A stretch of 64,000 bases of DNA from Peromyscus leucopus (GCF_004664715.2 NC_051069.1:6463501-6527500), one strand, 5' to 3'. Positions 1 to 11,155 are shown, counted from the stretch's first letter. Notes: a model not told the origin generated them from the letters alone. A program made the numbers and translations.

Positions 1-125
1 TAAGTATTCTTACCGGTCCTAAGAATGCTATTTGATGATAAAAAGGAATAAAATAAAAAGATAAAAGGAAATTAAGTATTGATGAATGTTACAATGTAGA
101 TAAGTTTTGAACATGTGATACTAAC

Positions 126-232
126 CAGGTGCCAGGTTGCATGCCTGAAACCCTAGTCCCTGAGATACTAAGGAGGAAGACTAAAGTGAATTTGAGGGTG
201 GCCTGGGCGACAATTAAGTCTCTTCCAAAAAA
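126..232 (+). mobile_element. Degenerate 7SL-like SINE (B4/RSINE1 type)
   Basis: The stretch follows the order of a B1-like monomer: ccaggtgcc, a diverged 'accctag' box, a purine-rich middle, 'ggtggcctgggcgac' and an A-rich tail running into a purine-rich tract. Divergence is high, so the subfamily is uncertain. Confidence 0.5.
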
Positions 233-406
233 GAAGGGGGAGGAAGAGGAAAGGGAGGAGAAAGAGAAAGAGAACATGCTAAAAGAGAGCAATGTACACA
301 AAAGGGCACATAACACAGGATTCTGTTTATGAGGAATACACATGGACAGAAAGTATACTGGTAACTGATTAAGACTTGGGGAATGGGGTCAGTGAAGTGG
401 TTCACC

Positions 407-590
407 ATGTAAAGCAGTGGTTCTCAACCTTCATAAAGCTGCGACCCTTTAATACAGTTCCTCATGTTGTGGTGACCCCCAAGCATAAAAATATTTTCAT
501 TGCTACTTCATAACTATAATTTGACTGTTAGAAATGAAAATGTAAATATCTGATATGCGAATCCACATGGTGAGAACCACTGATGTGAAG
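407..590 (+). mobile_element. URR1-type non-autonomous hAT element with target duplication
   Basis: The element body is 415-582. It opens with cagtggttctcaacctt and closes with gtgagaaccactg, the inverted termini of the rodent URR1 (hAT-Charlie) family. The interior has the typical 'ctttaatacagttcctcat' and 'attgctacttcataact' segments. Flanking octamers atgtaaag (407-414) and atgtgaag (583-590) match at 7 of 8 positions, as expected for an hAT 8-bp target duplication. It has no coding capacity. Confidence 0.88.
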
Positions 591-752
591 GAATTTGCTA
601 CAAGCCTGATGGTGTAAATTCAATGCTTGAGACCCACATGGTGGAAAGGAGAGACCTGACTGTGGCAAGTTGACCTCTGACCTCCGTATGTGCACTGCTA
701 CACAGGCATGTGCACAAATACACATAAAAATACAATAAAAAGAACTTTTTAA
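591..752 (+). mobile_element. B3-type SINE
   Basis: The sequence has 'gctacaagcctgatg', 'gagacccacatggtgg', 'aaaggagagacctgac' and 'tgacctctgacctccg' in the order of the tRNA-derived B3 SINE. It ends in an A-rich tail with aataaaaag. The tRNA-like head is truncated by the neighbouring URR1. Confidence 0.75.
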
Positions 753-2234
753 AAGACTGGGGAATATGTAGGGACTGCTAACAAATGTGTAATTCCTTTA
801 GGGTGATAAATACATTCCAAAATTAATTCTAAAACTGCCCTGCAAACGATTGTGCTTTGGGTTATAAAATCTCTCATTTTCACACAGCAAGTGGGGGACC
901 ATGTCATATGTGGACTACAGCTCAGAAAAGCTGTTAACCAAACAAACAGATGTTAGAGAGCTCAGAAGTCACCGCTCTCAGAAGAACTGAGGAGTTCCCA
1001 CCTTGCTCCTTTGCTTACAGCACTGTCTCTACCTGGAGGTCTTCTGGTCCTCCTGCTCCCAGTAAAATCCTGACTGGACTTGTTCAAACCATCTCTCCCG
1101 AGAAGACATTCCTTATGGCCCCAGGCCCTACCTGAATGTGAGCAGACCTTGGTCATCCCTAGGCCTCTGCTTGTTCAGATCTTTTAGGACATCTGGCTGC
1201 TGTCTCCAGTCCAGCAGCCCCTCCTTCCTGACTCTCTGGCAGAACTCAGACCTTGCAATGCCCTCCCTCCCCGAATGCTGTGTGGATTCCTTATGGTGAC
1301 ACACTACTGAGCATGATCCTAATTCTTAGCTAAATTTACATGTAATCTGGACTGGTCACCCCCTTCCCCCAACACATACACCAGGTGGCTCTGATTCCCT
1401 GAAGTCTCTGTGACCTTCTGTCACAGCAGCTAGAGACCTTGACTCAAGGGAATTGAAGCCCTCCCTCGTAATTTTTCCACTTTCTCTTTGTTTTTTTTTG
1501 GTCTGTTTAAATAACACGTTTCCTTTTGCATTTTTAAAGTTTGTTTATTCTTCTTCCCCTCTAGAGATTACTCTCAACTTTATTTTGAAAATGTGTCAAA
1601 GTCCTTTCCCAAGGCAGATCAGATTTTTAGTCTCTGCTGAAGGCGTGTGAGGGCAGAGGAGGTCAGGAGACAAGACCCATGCCCGTGGCCCCGTTCCAGT
1701 GTCCCCTGCCCAGCACTCCGATGGCCGCCATAAGAACACTGTGTTATTCCTCGCACTGAGACATATCTTCCCTACTGGCCACTACCTCCCTGCCAGGCAG
1801 CTTCTCCTCTATTCTACCCACAGCACTGACCACCTTGTTAGGAACTTCTCCTGGGCCTGAGACGGCTCTTGGGCTGAGAGGCCATGCCCCAGCAGAACCC
1901 AGCACAGCACCACAATGAATGCAATGGGAGCCATGAGCCACAGAAGTGGACACCCTAGACCTGGAGATCTGCAGGACGACAGAGCAGCAGAGATGAGGCA
2001 GAAAAGAATTGAGACTGAAATCTCTAGGGCCGTGCTACCCCGAGAGAAGAAGAGACAGCCCCAGGTCTTGTATCTAGTCAGATCTGTAGCTCACGATACA
2101 GAGGCAACAGTCTGTCCACTGGCTGAGAAGAACGGTGGAAGATGATATTTTCTTACCCATCTTATTTCTAGCCCTTGCCTGGAGCAGGGCTGCTTAGAGC
2201 AATTCCCCTCTCTGCCCCCTCCCCAAATCTGGCG
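753..2234. other. Intron sequence without recognised elements
   Basis: I see no gene or clear repeat here. Short open frames on both strands lack recognisable motifs. The AT-rich start (770-900) could be a heavily decayed L1 tail, but I cannot support that firmly. Confidence 0.5.
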
Positions 2235-2500
2235 ATGTCTATTCACATTTCAGTTAAGATAGCCAGTCTCTTCCAAAAGGTCTTCCTGAGGGGCCTCCCT
2301 TCCCAGATCTCCAACACCCTGCCCGTCCCCATTAGAGCACTCCCTTCATCCCAAAGCTAGAGCTCCTCTCTCACTCTCCGTCTCCCTCCACGGGCTTCAA
2401 GCTTCCTAAGTGCTTTCTTCTAGCATCTCCCCAGAGCTTCGGAGAGAGTCTGGCAGCCATCAAGTGCTCAGTAAGCGTTCCCTGAGAGAAGACAAGTGCC
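2235..2500 (+). mobile_element. L2 LINE fossil, 3' end
   Basis: The order of segments matches an L2 3' end: 'tcttccaaaaggtcttcctga', a pyrimidine-rich middle, 'gggcttcaagcttcctaag', and finally 'aagtgctcagtaagcgttc', which resembles the L2 'agtgctcaataaatg' ending. Divergence is high. Confidence 0.55.
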
Positions 2501-2914
2501 GTTTAGTAAGCCGATTCAGTACTCAGGACCTGGTGCTAACCAAACACATATATAGTTTACACCTCACTCAACTGCCTCAAGCAGTGGGTGTTATTCCTTT
2601 CTAGCTAAAGAAGTAGCCAAGACATCAGCAAAGGGACATGGGGACTTAAGCATTTATCTGTCATACCCAAAGCTCTTGCTCCCACACTCTAGACTAAATA
2701 TCCCTCTCCCTGCTTGAGCTAGGGAATCCGGGTGGTTTAGTGTCTGGAGCAGGTGCCCGCCTGCCTCCACAGGATGCCTATTCTTCTGTGAATGCTTCCA
2801 TGCAGATGAGCATCATCATCCAAACCATGTCCCCAGCCTGGCTTTCACATCTGCAAGTGCTCCTAAGCTAGGTGCCGTCATCTCAGACAAGAAAACCAAA
2901 TAGGGCGGAGGAGT
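2501..2914. other. Intron sequence, possible MIR remnants
   Basis: There is no gene here. Pieces such as 'ctcaactgcctcaagcagtggg' (2568 on) and the stretch at 2800-2900 weakly resemble MIR in reverse orientation, but not enough for a firm call. Confidence 0.4.
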
Positions 2915-3100
2915 GCTTGGAGAGACGGCTCAGCACGTAAGAGCTCTTCCAGAGGACCCGAGTTCAGTTCTGGGCACCCATGCCAAGCTGGTCACAGTAG
3001 CTTGTGACTCCAGCTCCAAGGGATCTGACAGCCTCTGCCAGGTTCCAGAGATACTTGCATATATGAAACATTATACACACAGATGTATACATAAATAAAA
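2915..3100 (+). mobile_element. B2-type SINE
   Basis: A tRNA-derived head with 'ggagagacggctcagcacg' is followed by 'gagctcttccagaggaccc', 'gactccagctccaaggga', and an A-rich tail with ataaataaaaatgg. This is the B2/B3 layout. Confidence 0.85.
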
Positions 3101-3230
3101 ATGGAAAATGGGAAGTCCTGGGAGGATGGACCCAAGTTTGGTATACACAAAGAAACATTGCCTGAGCATTCAACCTGGGAGGTGGCCTTGGGGCTGCAGG
3201 AATATTCTGCTGGGTGGTCAGGACTGGGAT

Positions 3231-3318
3231 TCTTTCTTTCTTTTTTTTTTTTTTTTTAACTAGCTCTGTAGACAGAGATCCTCCTGCCTCTGCCTCCCAA
3301 GTCCTGGGATTGGCTAGG
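3231..3318 (-). mobile_element. B1 SINE fragment
   Basis: A T-rich run is followed by 'gtagacagagatcctcctg' and 'cctctgcctcccaagtcctg'. This is the 3' half of B1 read on the complementary strand, with an internal deletion. Confidence 0.8.
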
Positions 3319-5317
3319 ACGGGGATTCTTATTCCCACTTCACCAGCTACTCAATGAGTTCTTGAATTAGATGGCCCTATATGCTCAAACCTGCCCTGAC
3401 TGGGTGCAGACAGGCCATTGGCTCCCTGCCACCAAATGATATTACTGCTTCCAGGCCACCAAGAGAAGTCTTGGAGTCTTCACAGGGCTTCTTCCTTCTG
3501 CTGCTCCAGCCTCCAGTAACACCTGACCATTTCTAGAGGCCAGAGACTCATCTCAATGAGAACACAATCTTTGCTGCCACCCTGAGAAGCAGGTGCTGCT
3601 AGCTTTCCCATTTCATAGATGCAGGAAACTGAGGCCCAGAGAACTGAAAGACTAGCCCCAAGGCCCATCAACTCACAAAGGCAGGACAGCTTCCCTGGCA
3701 GTTCAGCTCCTAATAAGATCACATTGTCCACTCTTGTTAAATATCTTCAGTGGTCCCAGTGACCAAAAGAAGCTCATTCTGATGACTGAGGCACTCACAT
3801 CCCGACACCAGCACCCGAGCCCCCCTTACCTTTCCAGCCTTGCACCTCGTACCTGGACCTACTCTCATTCCCCACGGGGTGGGTACCACTACCTCAGGCA
3901 CCTCAGATCAGCTCTGGTCCATCCTCAGATGCAGCTCTATTCTTTTTCAATATTTTATTTAATATTAATACGTGCATATAAGGTTTTGGTCAAACCCACC
4001 CCCAACCCCCAATCCCCACCCCCTCCAAACACCTTCACTGAGTTCATTTACCTCTCCTGTGTGTATACAGATATGGAACCATCTCCTGGAGCCTGAGCAG
4101 CCTCCTCGGGCTTCATCCCTGAAAAAGACGCTCTCCCAAGCTTTAACTGCTATTTTTGCCTGAAAGCCTCTGCTACTCTTCTCCACACTTTTCCAAGCCA
4201 TGCCCCATGACCCTGTTCCTTTTTCTCCCCTATTTTCAAGGCTCTAATCCTCCACAGCCAACAGTGCTTACCATGCTTACCAGCGGTCCTCACTGTAGGC
4301 TGTCTCTCATCTATAATGACACTTTCCTAGGTGGGTGGCCTTTTCCCTAGGGAAAGTCAACTCAATTCAAGGTTCCTGTCGTGGCCTCTGCTATCTGCTG
4401 CATATTCCATTAATAGTCGCGTAAATGCAGTGAAAGAATTCCAGGCGTCAGGTTTTCCACCCTTCTCTGCCTGCTGTAAGCCCTTTGGCCACCACTAGGA
4501 GTGCTAGAGAGCCCCACTGTCCAGAAAGCAGTTAAGGCATGGTCTGAAAGGTAGCCTGGGACCTGGCAAACGGCAGTTCCCCAGGTTGAGATCTCTGATC
4601 CCACCTCCCCAAATAGAACACAGTGGTAGAAAAGAGCCCAAGCCTTGGGCCTGGGAAACAGTTTCAGGTCCACTTCAAAGGTGTTGAGCTTAATAAACAG
4701 ACTACTTCCTTTCTTTGGGCCCAGCTCTCAACTCTAAGTGAGGCATCCGATGTCATCCAAAGGCCCTTTGAGATACAGGTTTAGCAGTTTGGGGCAAATT
4801 TCTGCTGCTGGACACGAAACGGATCCTGTCTCTCTGCCTCAGGCCAGGAAGGAAGAATAGGCTGCCGCAGTCACAGGAGGTTGGGCCCCCGCCAGACTAC
4901 CCTGTGGGCAGCACAATCCTATCTATCCTCCTCCGACGGCATTCACTTCCACCAGGTACTTAACCCACGCACCTGACATCACCTGTAAAGCATGGCTGGG
5001 GGAAGGCTCCACATTCTTTAGGTGCCGCTGCCCAGAATCCAGAGAGCTGCTACCGGGAGGTGGGGTGGGGTGGAACTGCCCCCACCTGTCAAAACGAACA
5101 TGCCCAACTGGGCCTGCCACACAGACAGGCACCCTGGGAGAAGTCAACATGCCCCCTTTATGCCCTAGTAGATCCTGCTAGCGATGCCTATCGTGGTACC
5201 AACTGGAAGCTGGTCCTCCAAGGGCGACCCACGTTTCTTGGGACCAGCACAGCATGCCCAGTGGTTGAGACAGGATGGAGGCAACTTCGGGAACTATGCA
5301 GTAAAGTGCAAGACACA
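3319..5317. other. Intron sequence, mostly unassigned
   Basis: Apart from the MIR piece at 3600-3690 I recognise nothing definite. The CT-rich stretch from about 3770 to 4350 may be a worn L2, but the match is weak. Open frames here have no domain motif. Confidence 0.45.
3600..3690 (-). mobile_element. MIR SINE fossil
   Basis: The run 'catttcatagatgcaggaaa' followed by 'ctgaggcccagagaactg' and an aggccc-type continuation is the reverse complement of the MIR core. Confidence 0.7.
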
Positions 5318-5440
5318 AGGACTTGGTGTCAGGCACGTCTCGGTTCACCTCTCAGCTCTGCCACTGGAAATACGAAAAACACAGGCAAAAGTCCTCGGTC
5401 CTTTTGGGGGCCTCTCTTTCTTATCTGTAAGTGGGTACAT
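5318..5440 (+). mobile_element. MIR SINE fossil
   Basis: The stretch has 'cagctctgccactgga' followed by a decayed middle and 'cttatctgtaagtggg', in the order of the MIR core on this strand. Confidence 0.6.
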
Positions 5441-6439
5441 GCCTAGCAGGTCAGAGAGATAGTCCATGCATGGGGAGCACAGTGCCCAGAGAGGCTGCAG
5501 CCCATGGGCTATGTTCATTCGTTCTGAATGGTAGCTCTGAGTCCTCTCTGGGTGTTCATCCTGACTCCCCGCTCAATCCCCTGAGTTCATGAAGAGTATG
5601 CCCTTGTGCAAACCATCATCCCCATGCTCTCATCTCCTGCTTCCCTTCCCCACTCTGTTTTATCCTCCACCCTCACAATGTTGGGGCCACAAGGGATCTC
5701 AGAGGTCATTTAGTCAGCCATGTTGCATGGAAGCCCAGAGAGGTTAAGAAGCTGCCAAGGTCACAGAACAAGGGGCAGAGCTCAAATGTAGTGAGTCCCC
5801 GGGGTGCCTCACGTGGGCTGCCTGCTGCTGGGTGAGGCTGAGGCCCAGCTGGGCTTATGCTATGAGGACAAGAAAACTTCATGAGCAATCCAAGCCCAAC
5901 CCCAGATTGGTCAGAGACCTCTGGGCAACCTGAGAAAGCAGGACTAATCACAGGCAACCCTGACCCACAAGCCTCCAGTGTAGCCAATGCCCAATGCCCA
6001 TTCTGTCTGCCGTTCAAAGACTTCCTGGGTCCCGACTCCACTGCCAGCTCAGCATCGACTTCATCCCACTGCCTCCTCTGCCCTGACCAGCAGTTTATTC
6101 TGCCAGGCACCCGCATTCTAATAGCTGCCCAAGCTCAGCACCCACCCAGTCTGTGGCCCATCTCTCCAACACACCGCCAGCTCCCACCCAAGGGCCTGTG
6201 TGATGATTACACAGGCCTCTGGCAGAGCACCACCAGGACAACGATAATCGCTTCCTTACATGTCCTGCCCACACTGCCCCAGGAGGAAAGTCGGGGGCTT
6301 TGCCTCTTACAGCCATCGCTGGTATCCAAGAGTGGCCAGCCTCATAGTGGGTGTTCAGTTATTGGTTACAAGTAAGCAAATGAATAAACCAGCAGTTACC
6401 CAGCACTTCTCACACTGCGCATTTTCAGAGAATCAGTGC
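5441..6439. other. Intron sequence with MIR/L2 remnants
   Basis: There is no gene. A MIR fragment is listed at 5700-5800. The stretch 6320-6385 ('catagtgggtgttcagttat') resembles the very end of an L2. A 164-codon open frame at 5881-6375 (+) has no recognisable motif and no splice context, and I treat it as chance. Confidence 0.45.
5700..5800 (-). mobile_element. MIR SINE fossil
   Basis: The segments 'aagcccagagaggttaagaa', 'ccaaggtcacagaacaa' and 'ggggcagagctcaaatg' form the reversed MIR core. Confidence 0.75.
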
Positions 6440-6840
6440 AGATAACGACTAACAGTACAGGCCTTGGAATCTGGGCTCAGGTGCCATTCCGCCGTGGGCA
6501 GCAGCCTGACACTGAGCAAGCCACCTAACTTCTCTCAGCTACAAATTTGGGATAATAATGAAAGCTACCTCTAGAGCAGAGTTTCTCAGCCTTCCTAATG
6601 CTGCAACCCTTTAATACAGTTCCTCATGGAGTGGTGACCTCCAATCATAAAAATTATTCTCATCGCTACTTGACAACTGTAATTTTGCTACCATTATGAA
6701 CTGTAATACAGATATCTGTGTCTTCTGATGGTCTTAGACGGCCCCTGTGAAAGGATCGTTCAACCCCTAAAGGAGTCATGACCCACAAGTTGAGGATGTC
6801 TGCTCTGGAGGCTTTCTAGGAGGGTCAAACATGATGCCCA
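6440..6840 (+). mobile_element. MIR SINE fossil, split by a URR1 element
   Basis: The left part (6440-6576) carries 'ggaatctgggctcag', 'actgagcaagccacctaact' and 'gggataataatgaaagc', which is MIR on this strand. The match appears to resume after the URR1 at 6577-6802 ('ggagggtcaaacatgatgc'). The URR1 therefore landed inside an older MIR. Confidence 0.75.
6569..6810 (+). mobile_element. URR1-type hAT element with target duplication
   Basis: The 226-bp body is 6577-6802. It has 'ctgcaaccctttaatacag', 'ttcctcatggagtggtgacc', 'tcgctacttgacaactg' and 'gaaaggatcgttcaaccc' in URR1 order. Flanking octamers ctctagag (6569-6576) and ctctggag (6803-6810) match at 7 of 8 positions. It is a longer version of the copy at 415-582. 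Confidence 0.88.
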
Positions 6841-7094
6841 AGGTGACCCATGGCCATTATCCTCATTATCCTCATTATCCTGTGACCATCTGGTTGATTC
6901 TCTCCCTCAGGATGAGGCCATTCTATGCTCATCTGCCATCCTTCCAGGTACCACCCAAGTCCTGCCTCTCCCAGGAGTCATCACCCAAATCTGCAGCCCA
7001 GCCTTTCCCCTTCCCCAGGTCATCTCCACCTGCAGTGCCTCTGTGCCCAAGCATTCCGGGAGCAAGTCCCTTGTTGCTGTTAGTGTTTGGTTTT

Positions 7095-7212
7095 GCTTTT
7101 TGAGATAGGATCTCACTCTGTAAACAAAGCTAGCCTGGAACACTCAGTGATCCTGACTCAGCCTGCTGCGCACTAAGAATGACAGGGATGAGCCACCGTG
7201 CTTGGCTTCCTG
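7095..7212 (-). mobile_element. B1-like SINE
   Basis: The sequence has 'gagataggatctcactctg', 'aaagctagcctggaacactc' and 'gggatgagccaccgtgctt', which is the 7SL-derived monomer read in reverse. Confidence 0.75.
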
Positions 7213-7384
7213 AAAATGAGTCTTGCTTCCCCCACTGCATTAATAAAGAGATAACACACCTTCCCAGTGCTCCTCACAGCATCTAGCCAGCAAGCCATGT
7301 AGAGCATACCGAAAAACAACTCGTAGCACTTGACTGTTTACGAGGCCAGCACACTCGGCTCACTTGATCTCCACCGTACGGGGC

Positions 7385-7500
7385 CAGTCCTGCCAGGATT
7401 CAGGCCACACAGATGAAGAAACCAAGTTGAAAGAGATCAAGGGTTTACCCAAGGTGTCTCAGCCAAGTAGGGGCTGGAGCTGAGGCTACAGCGGTGTGAT
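7385..7500 (-). mobile_element. MIR SINE fossil
   Basis: The stretch 'cagatgaagaaaccaagttg' followed by 'ggtttacccaaggtgtctca' and 'ggggctggagctgaggct' is a reversed MIR core. Confidence 0.6.
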
Positions 7501-7849
7501 TCCTACTCCTAAGATGCCTCTCTTCCTCTAACTGATGCAACCACGTCCTTGGGATCACCCCAGCCTGCCGGCAGAGTGGGCGTTCCGAGTTGGCTCTGGT
7601 GTCTCAGCCAGGGTGCCACCCCAGTTCCCTGCTTTTCCCAGAAGAGCCACCGCTGTGGCTTAGGGAAGGGCCTAACTCAGCTGCCCTTAGATTTGCCAAG
7701 CCGCAGCCTCCACCCGCTCACCAGAAGAGGGGCCACCCTGTGGCTCTGACCTCTGGTCCTCTGTTGAGGAAAGCAGGAAAGATCACTGCCTATTCTATCT
7801 TTGCTCTGCTGGGAGGAAGAGAGGTAAAGATTCACTACTGCTATGGAGA

Positions 7850-7922
7850 CCTGGTTGGTAGTCCTCTGACCTACGCCTCCAAAGTGCTGGGATAACAAAC
7901 AGGTCCACTACCACACCTGACT
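7850..7922 (-). mobile_element. B1 SINE fragment
   Basis: The pieces 'tacgcctccaaagtgctggg' and 'caggtccactaccacacctg' form the 5' third of B1 in reverse. Confidence 0.7.
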
Positions 7923-8279
7923 CTCTAACTCTACTCAAGGCCATGCAAGCTAGGACCACGTGACAACCAGCACTCATGACGGGCTCTCTGTATTTACTCC
8001 TCATCAGATCTGTGGAGCCACTAGATGAGGTCAGACTGGCTACTGCCCCTGTCTAAGCAATGAAGAATCTGACCCGAGCGCTAATATTCTGAGTTCCATG
8101 CTGTTTGGGGGCCCCCCATGATTCAGGGGCCAGTTGCTTCTCAGAATTCCCTGGGGACCATATTAAGATGACCAGATTAATTAACTTCTACTCCAGGAGT
8201 GGGGCTCACAGTCAATGTTGTAAAACAAGCGCTGCAAAGAATCACAGTGACTCTTTGTGAGTGAGTGCTCAGCATTTGT

Positions 8280-8410
8280 CACCAGGGGTGACTCTGGCAT
8301 CAGACAGACACAGATTTGTGTTCCATTTCCTCCCTATGCTAACTGTGACCTCAGCAGGCCACTCCCCTACGTGAGCTTTTGCTGGTTCATCAGCCAAATG
8401 AGAAAATTAA
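8280..8410 (+). mobile_element. MIR SINE fossil
   Basis: The stretch has 'gactctggcatcagacaga', 'gacctcagcaggccactc' and 'aaatgagaaaattaatatgg' in MIR order. Confidence 0.6.
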
Positions 8411-8427
8411 TATGGCTAGGTTAGGTT

Positions 8428-8582
8428 TTTTGTTTTTTGTTCTTTGTTTAAGACAGGGCTTCTCTGTGTAGCCCTGGCTGTCCCGGAACTCTCTCTATAG
8501 CCCAGGCTGGCCTCAAACTCAGAGATCTGCCTGCCTCTGCCCCCTGAGTGCTGGGGTTAAAGGTGTGCACCACCATCCCCAT
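8428..8582 (-). mobile_element. B1 SINE
   Basis: A T-rich tail leads to 'agacagggcttctctgtgta', then 'ccaggctggcctcaaactca', then 'gtgctggggttaaaggtgtg'. This is a near full-length B1 on the minus strand. Confidence 0.92.
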
Positions 8583-9237
8583 GATAGTTAAGGAGGCACA
8601 GTGAAGTCCTAGGAGCTTCCTCGTAACCTCTCTTTTCTATGATGTAGCCTGCTGCATGGATAACATGAGAGACACATGCAGAGAACCAGAAAAGAACCTC
8701 ATATGGCATCACCATTCCCTCCAACTGTGCACGCAGAGCAAGCGTTCCCCCAGTGAACTCCATATCCCCAGTCCTGTTACCATTGGTACGTCACCATTCT
8801 TTCAATTTTACTTTTAGCCTTCATAATAAGTGCTCAATGAATGCCAGCTGTCATTATTGCTCCATCACGGCTGCCACCATAGCCCTGAATTCGGAACTAT
8901 CTTGCTCATGAGTACCTTTGTTTACCAGGTCTCAGAGAACCAGGAGGCAACTGGTTCCTGGGAGTGGATCATCAAGTCGACAGGAATTTTGTGATTGCTA
9001 AACAGGGCTATTTACCAAAAATTGAAACTTAAGTAAATTGAGTTAAAAACTAGAAATAATTAAGAGTCATAATTTACCTTTTATAGAACTATAATTGAGT
9101 AGTGTCTAGTCTATTTCAGTTACTCCCACCTTTTGTATCTGTCTACCCCATGGCAGTAAGAGACAGCAGCATGCCACTGAAATTGGCCACAGTGCATATA
9201 TTTACCACAAAAACTGAAACTACAAGTCAGCCCTCAA

Positions 9238-9318
9238 CTCTTCTTCTTCTCTTCCTCCTCCTCCTCCTCCTCGCTGCCCCCTCCTCCTCTTCCTCCTTCT
9301 CCTTTTCTTCTTCTTCTT
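9238..9318. repeat. (TCC/TTC)n polypyrimidine repeat
   Basis: About 80 bases are made almost entirely of ttc and tcc units, broken once by 'gctgcc'. The tract abuts the tail of the reverse-oriented SINE at 9319. Confidence 0.95.
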
Positions 9319-9522
9319 AAATAGATTTGTTTATCTTACGGGCATTTGCCTGCTTGACTGTGTACCATGGCTTGCAGTGCCCACAGTGACCGGAAGAGAG
9401 TGATGGGTCCCCTGGGACTGGGGTTAAAGGTGTGAGTCACTATGTGGGTGCTGGGAAGCAAGCCCAGGTCCTCCAGAACAGCAGTCAGTGCTCTCAACTG
9501 CTAAGTCACCTCTCCATCACAA
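9319..9522 (-). mobile_element. B2/B3-type SINE
   Basis: The stretch has 'gtgggtgctgggaagcaagc', 'ccaggtcctccagaacagca' and 'aactgctaagtcacctctcc', the reverse of the tRNA-derived head. A TTC-rich run occupies the tail side. Confidence 0.8.
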
Positions 9523-9962
9523 CCTATTAACTTTTTTACTCTAGATTATTAAAAGTTATGAAAATTGCTTAATAATGCGATCAAACGTAAGAGGATACCA
9601 TGTCTATAGAAACTGCTTTGTGAACAGTACAGAAAATCAACTATACTTCTGATAGTCAAAAATTAATGTCTAAATTCAGTAGAAAAATTGCTCAGGTCAT
9701 TTACTAAATAAGTAAATTTCCCTATGATTTGTCTCATTTTCACCTCATTTAACGTAGATAATATCAAACTTACACTCCTGTCAAAATGTATTCATTTGTT
9801 GGCTACGACCATGTACAAGAGTCTGGCAAGAACCAAGGGAATGCTATAAGTTACATGAAAATCAATCTGCTATCTGGGATTTACAATAAAAATTATATAT
9901 TTACTTCATTTGTAAAGTGTGTGCCATAAACCTTCATAAATTGACAGTAAATGCATATATGT

Positions 9963-10125
9963 GACAGGCAGTGGTGGTGCATGCCTTTAATCCCAGCACT
10001 CAGGAGGCAGAGGCAGGCGGGTCTCTGTGAGTTCAAGGCCAGCCTGGGCTACCAAGTGAGTTCCAGGAAAGGCGCAAAGCTACACAGAGAAACCCTGTCT
10101 CGAAAAACCAAAAAAAAAAAAAAAG
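9963..10125 (+). mobile_element. B1 SINE, young cricetid-type
   Basis: This is a full-length B1: 'ggcagtggtggtgcatgcc', 'tttaatcccagcactcagga', 'ttccaggaaaggcgcaaagc', 'tacacagagaaaccctgtct' and an A tail of 14. The 'ggcgcaaagctacacag' tail variant is the basis for suggesting a cricetid host. Confidence 0.96.
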
Positions 10126-10215
10126 TATATATGTATTATAATACATGAATGTGTATAGTAATTGTGGATATACATACATTTCCCTAGAGAACTCAATGTC
10201 AGAAAAACACTCCTG

Positions 10216-10316
10216 TGTAGAGCCTAGTGTGGTGGCTCATCGATGTCATCCTAACCCTTGGAAGCAGAGGCAGAAGGATCGCTGGGAGTTTAAGGCCATC
10301 CAATATGATACCCTGT
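10216..10316 (+). mobile_element. Degenerate 7SL-like SINE (B4/RSINE1 type)
   Basis: The run 'agtgtggtggctcatcgatg', then 'ggaagcagaggcagaagg', then 'ataccctgtctcagaaag' is a shortened B1-like monomer. Confidence 0.7.
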
Positions 10317-10317
10317 C

Positions 10318-10399
10318 TCAGAAAGAGAGACAGAGGGGGAGAGAAAGAGAGAGGGGAAGGAGGAGGAGGAAGAAGGAAGGAAGGAAGAAAGGAAGAAAA
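10318..10399. repeat. Purine (GA/GGA/AAGG)n repeat
   Basis: About 80 bases of nearly pure purine on the plus strand grow out of the A-rich tail of the preceding SINE. Confidence 0.95.
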
Positions 10400-10454
10400 C
10401 ACCTAAAACCAAACCCAAACACACAAAAATAACATTGCAGAATCTCAGAAGAGC

Positions 10455-10570
10455 AGGCTAGTGCTGGAGTTTTTCAGACAAGGCAACTGAGGTATATATA
10501 ATAAAGTTAGGCAAGTTATTCAAGGCCACATGACTAATGTGTAGTCAGGTTTAGTCCAGGTCTTCCTGCT
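10455..10570 (-). mobile_element. MIR SINE fossil
   Basis: The run 'tttttcagacaaggcaactg' followed by 'caagttattcaaggccacat' resembles the reversed MIR core. Confidence 0.55.
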
Positions 10571-11012
10571 TCTCCTACTCTCCTTAGCTGCTTCTAGAAT
10601 CAAGAGTCTTCCATTCCGACTGAGATCTGCTGCAGCATCGGGGTTCCTGGTAGGCTGCGATGGGACTTCAAAGAAACCATGTGATGCTGGGCTCAGATAG
10701 AGGGCAACACACAGCTGGGGGAGTTAGACACCTCTGAACCCCCAACATGCCAGGAAAGGAAATGGGCACAGAAGAGGGGACAACATTTTTGCTCAACTTA
10801 AAATGGGGAACATGTTGGCCCTAGCAGACTGAAGAACACAGTTCTTTCTCTCTCCGCATCCCTGTACCCATAACCCATGACCAGTTACTCACTCTCCAGT
10901 GCATGCACACTCGATACCAACTAGTAATATACAGCTTTTAAATGAGACTAAAATCTTAGAAAAAGAAAATGATGTGACCAGATAGGAAACTAACCCTGTA
11001 AAGAATAAGATT
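10571..11012. other. Intron sequence without recognised elements
   Basis: I see no gene, splice-flanked frame or repeat in this stretch. Confidence 0.5.
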
Positions 11013-11155
11013 AGAAGCCAAGGGATGGTGGGTGGCACATGCCCGTCACTTGAGAGGCACAGGCAGGAGGACTGAGTATATGTAGTCATCTTTGGTTATA
11101 CAGCAAGTTTGAAGCTGGCCTGGCTTACAGGAGACCCTGTTCAGAAACACAAACC
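11013..11155 (+). mobile_element. 7SL-like SINE (RSINE1/B4 type)
   Basis: The elements 'gatggtgggtggcacatgcc', 'gaggcacaggcaggaggact', 'gaagctggcctggcttacag' and 'gagaccctgttcagaaac' appear in B1-like order with RSINE1-like spacing. Confidence 0.7.

Larger units (their letters stand above)
8985..9962. other. AT-rich intron block interrupted by a pyrimidine repeat and a SINE
   Basis: The two flanks, 8985-9235 and 9523-9962, are clearly more AT-rich than their surroundings and contain no gene or firm repeat match. The interruption at 9238-9522 is listed separately. This could be an old LINE remnant or unique intron. Confidence 0.45.

Noticed and set aside
6907..7143. Minus-strand frame starting MFQAS, like the start of DAPK2
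   Set aside because: Only five residues match what I remember of the DAPK2 start. The rest of the frame runs through a B1-like SINE, and no GT donor in the right phase follows. It also lies downstream of the two exons, the wrong side for the first coding exon.
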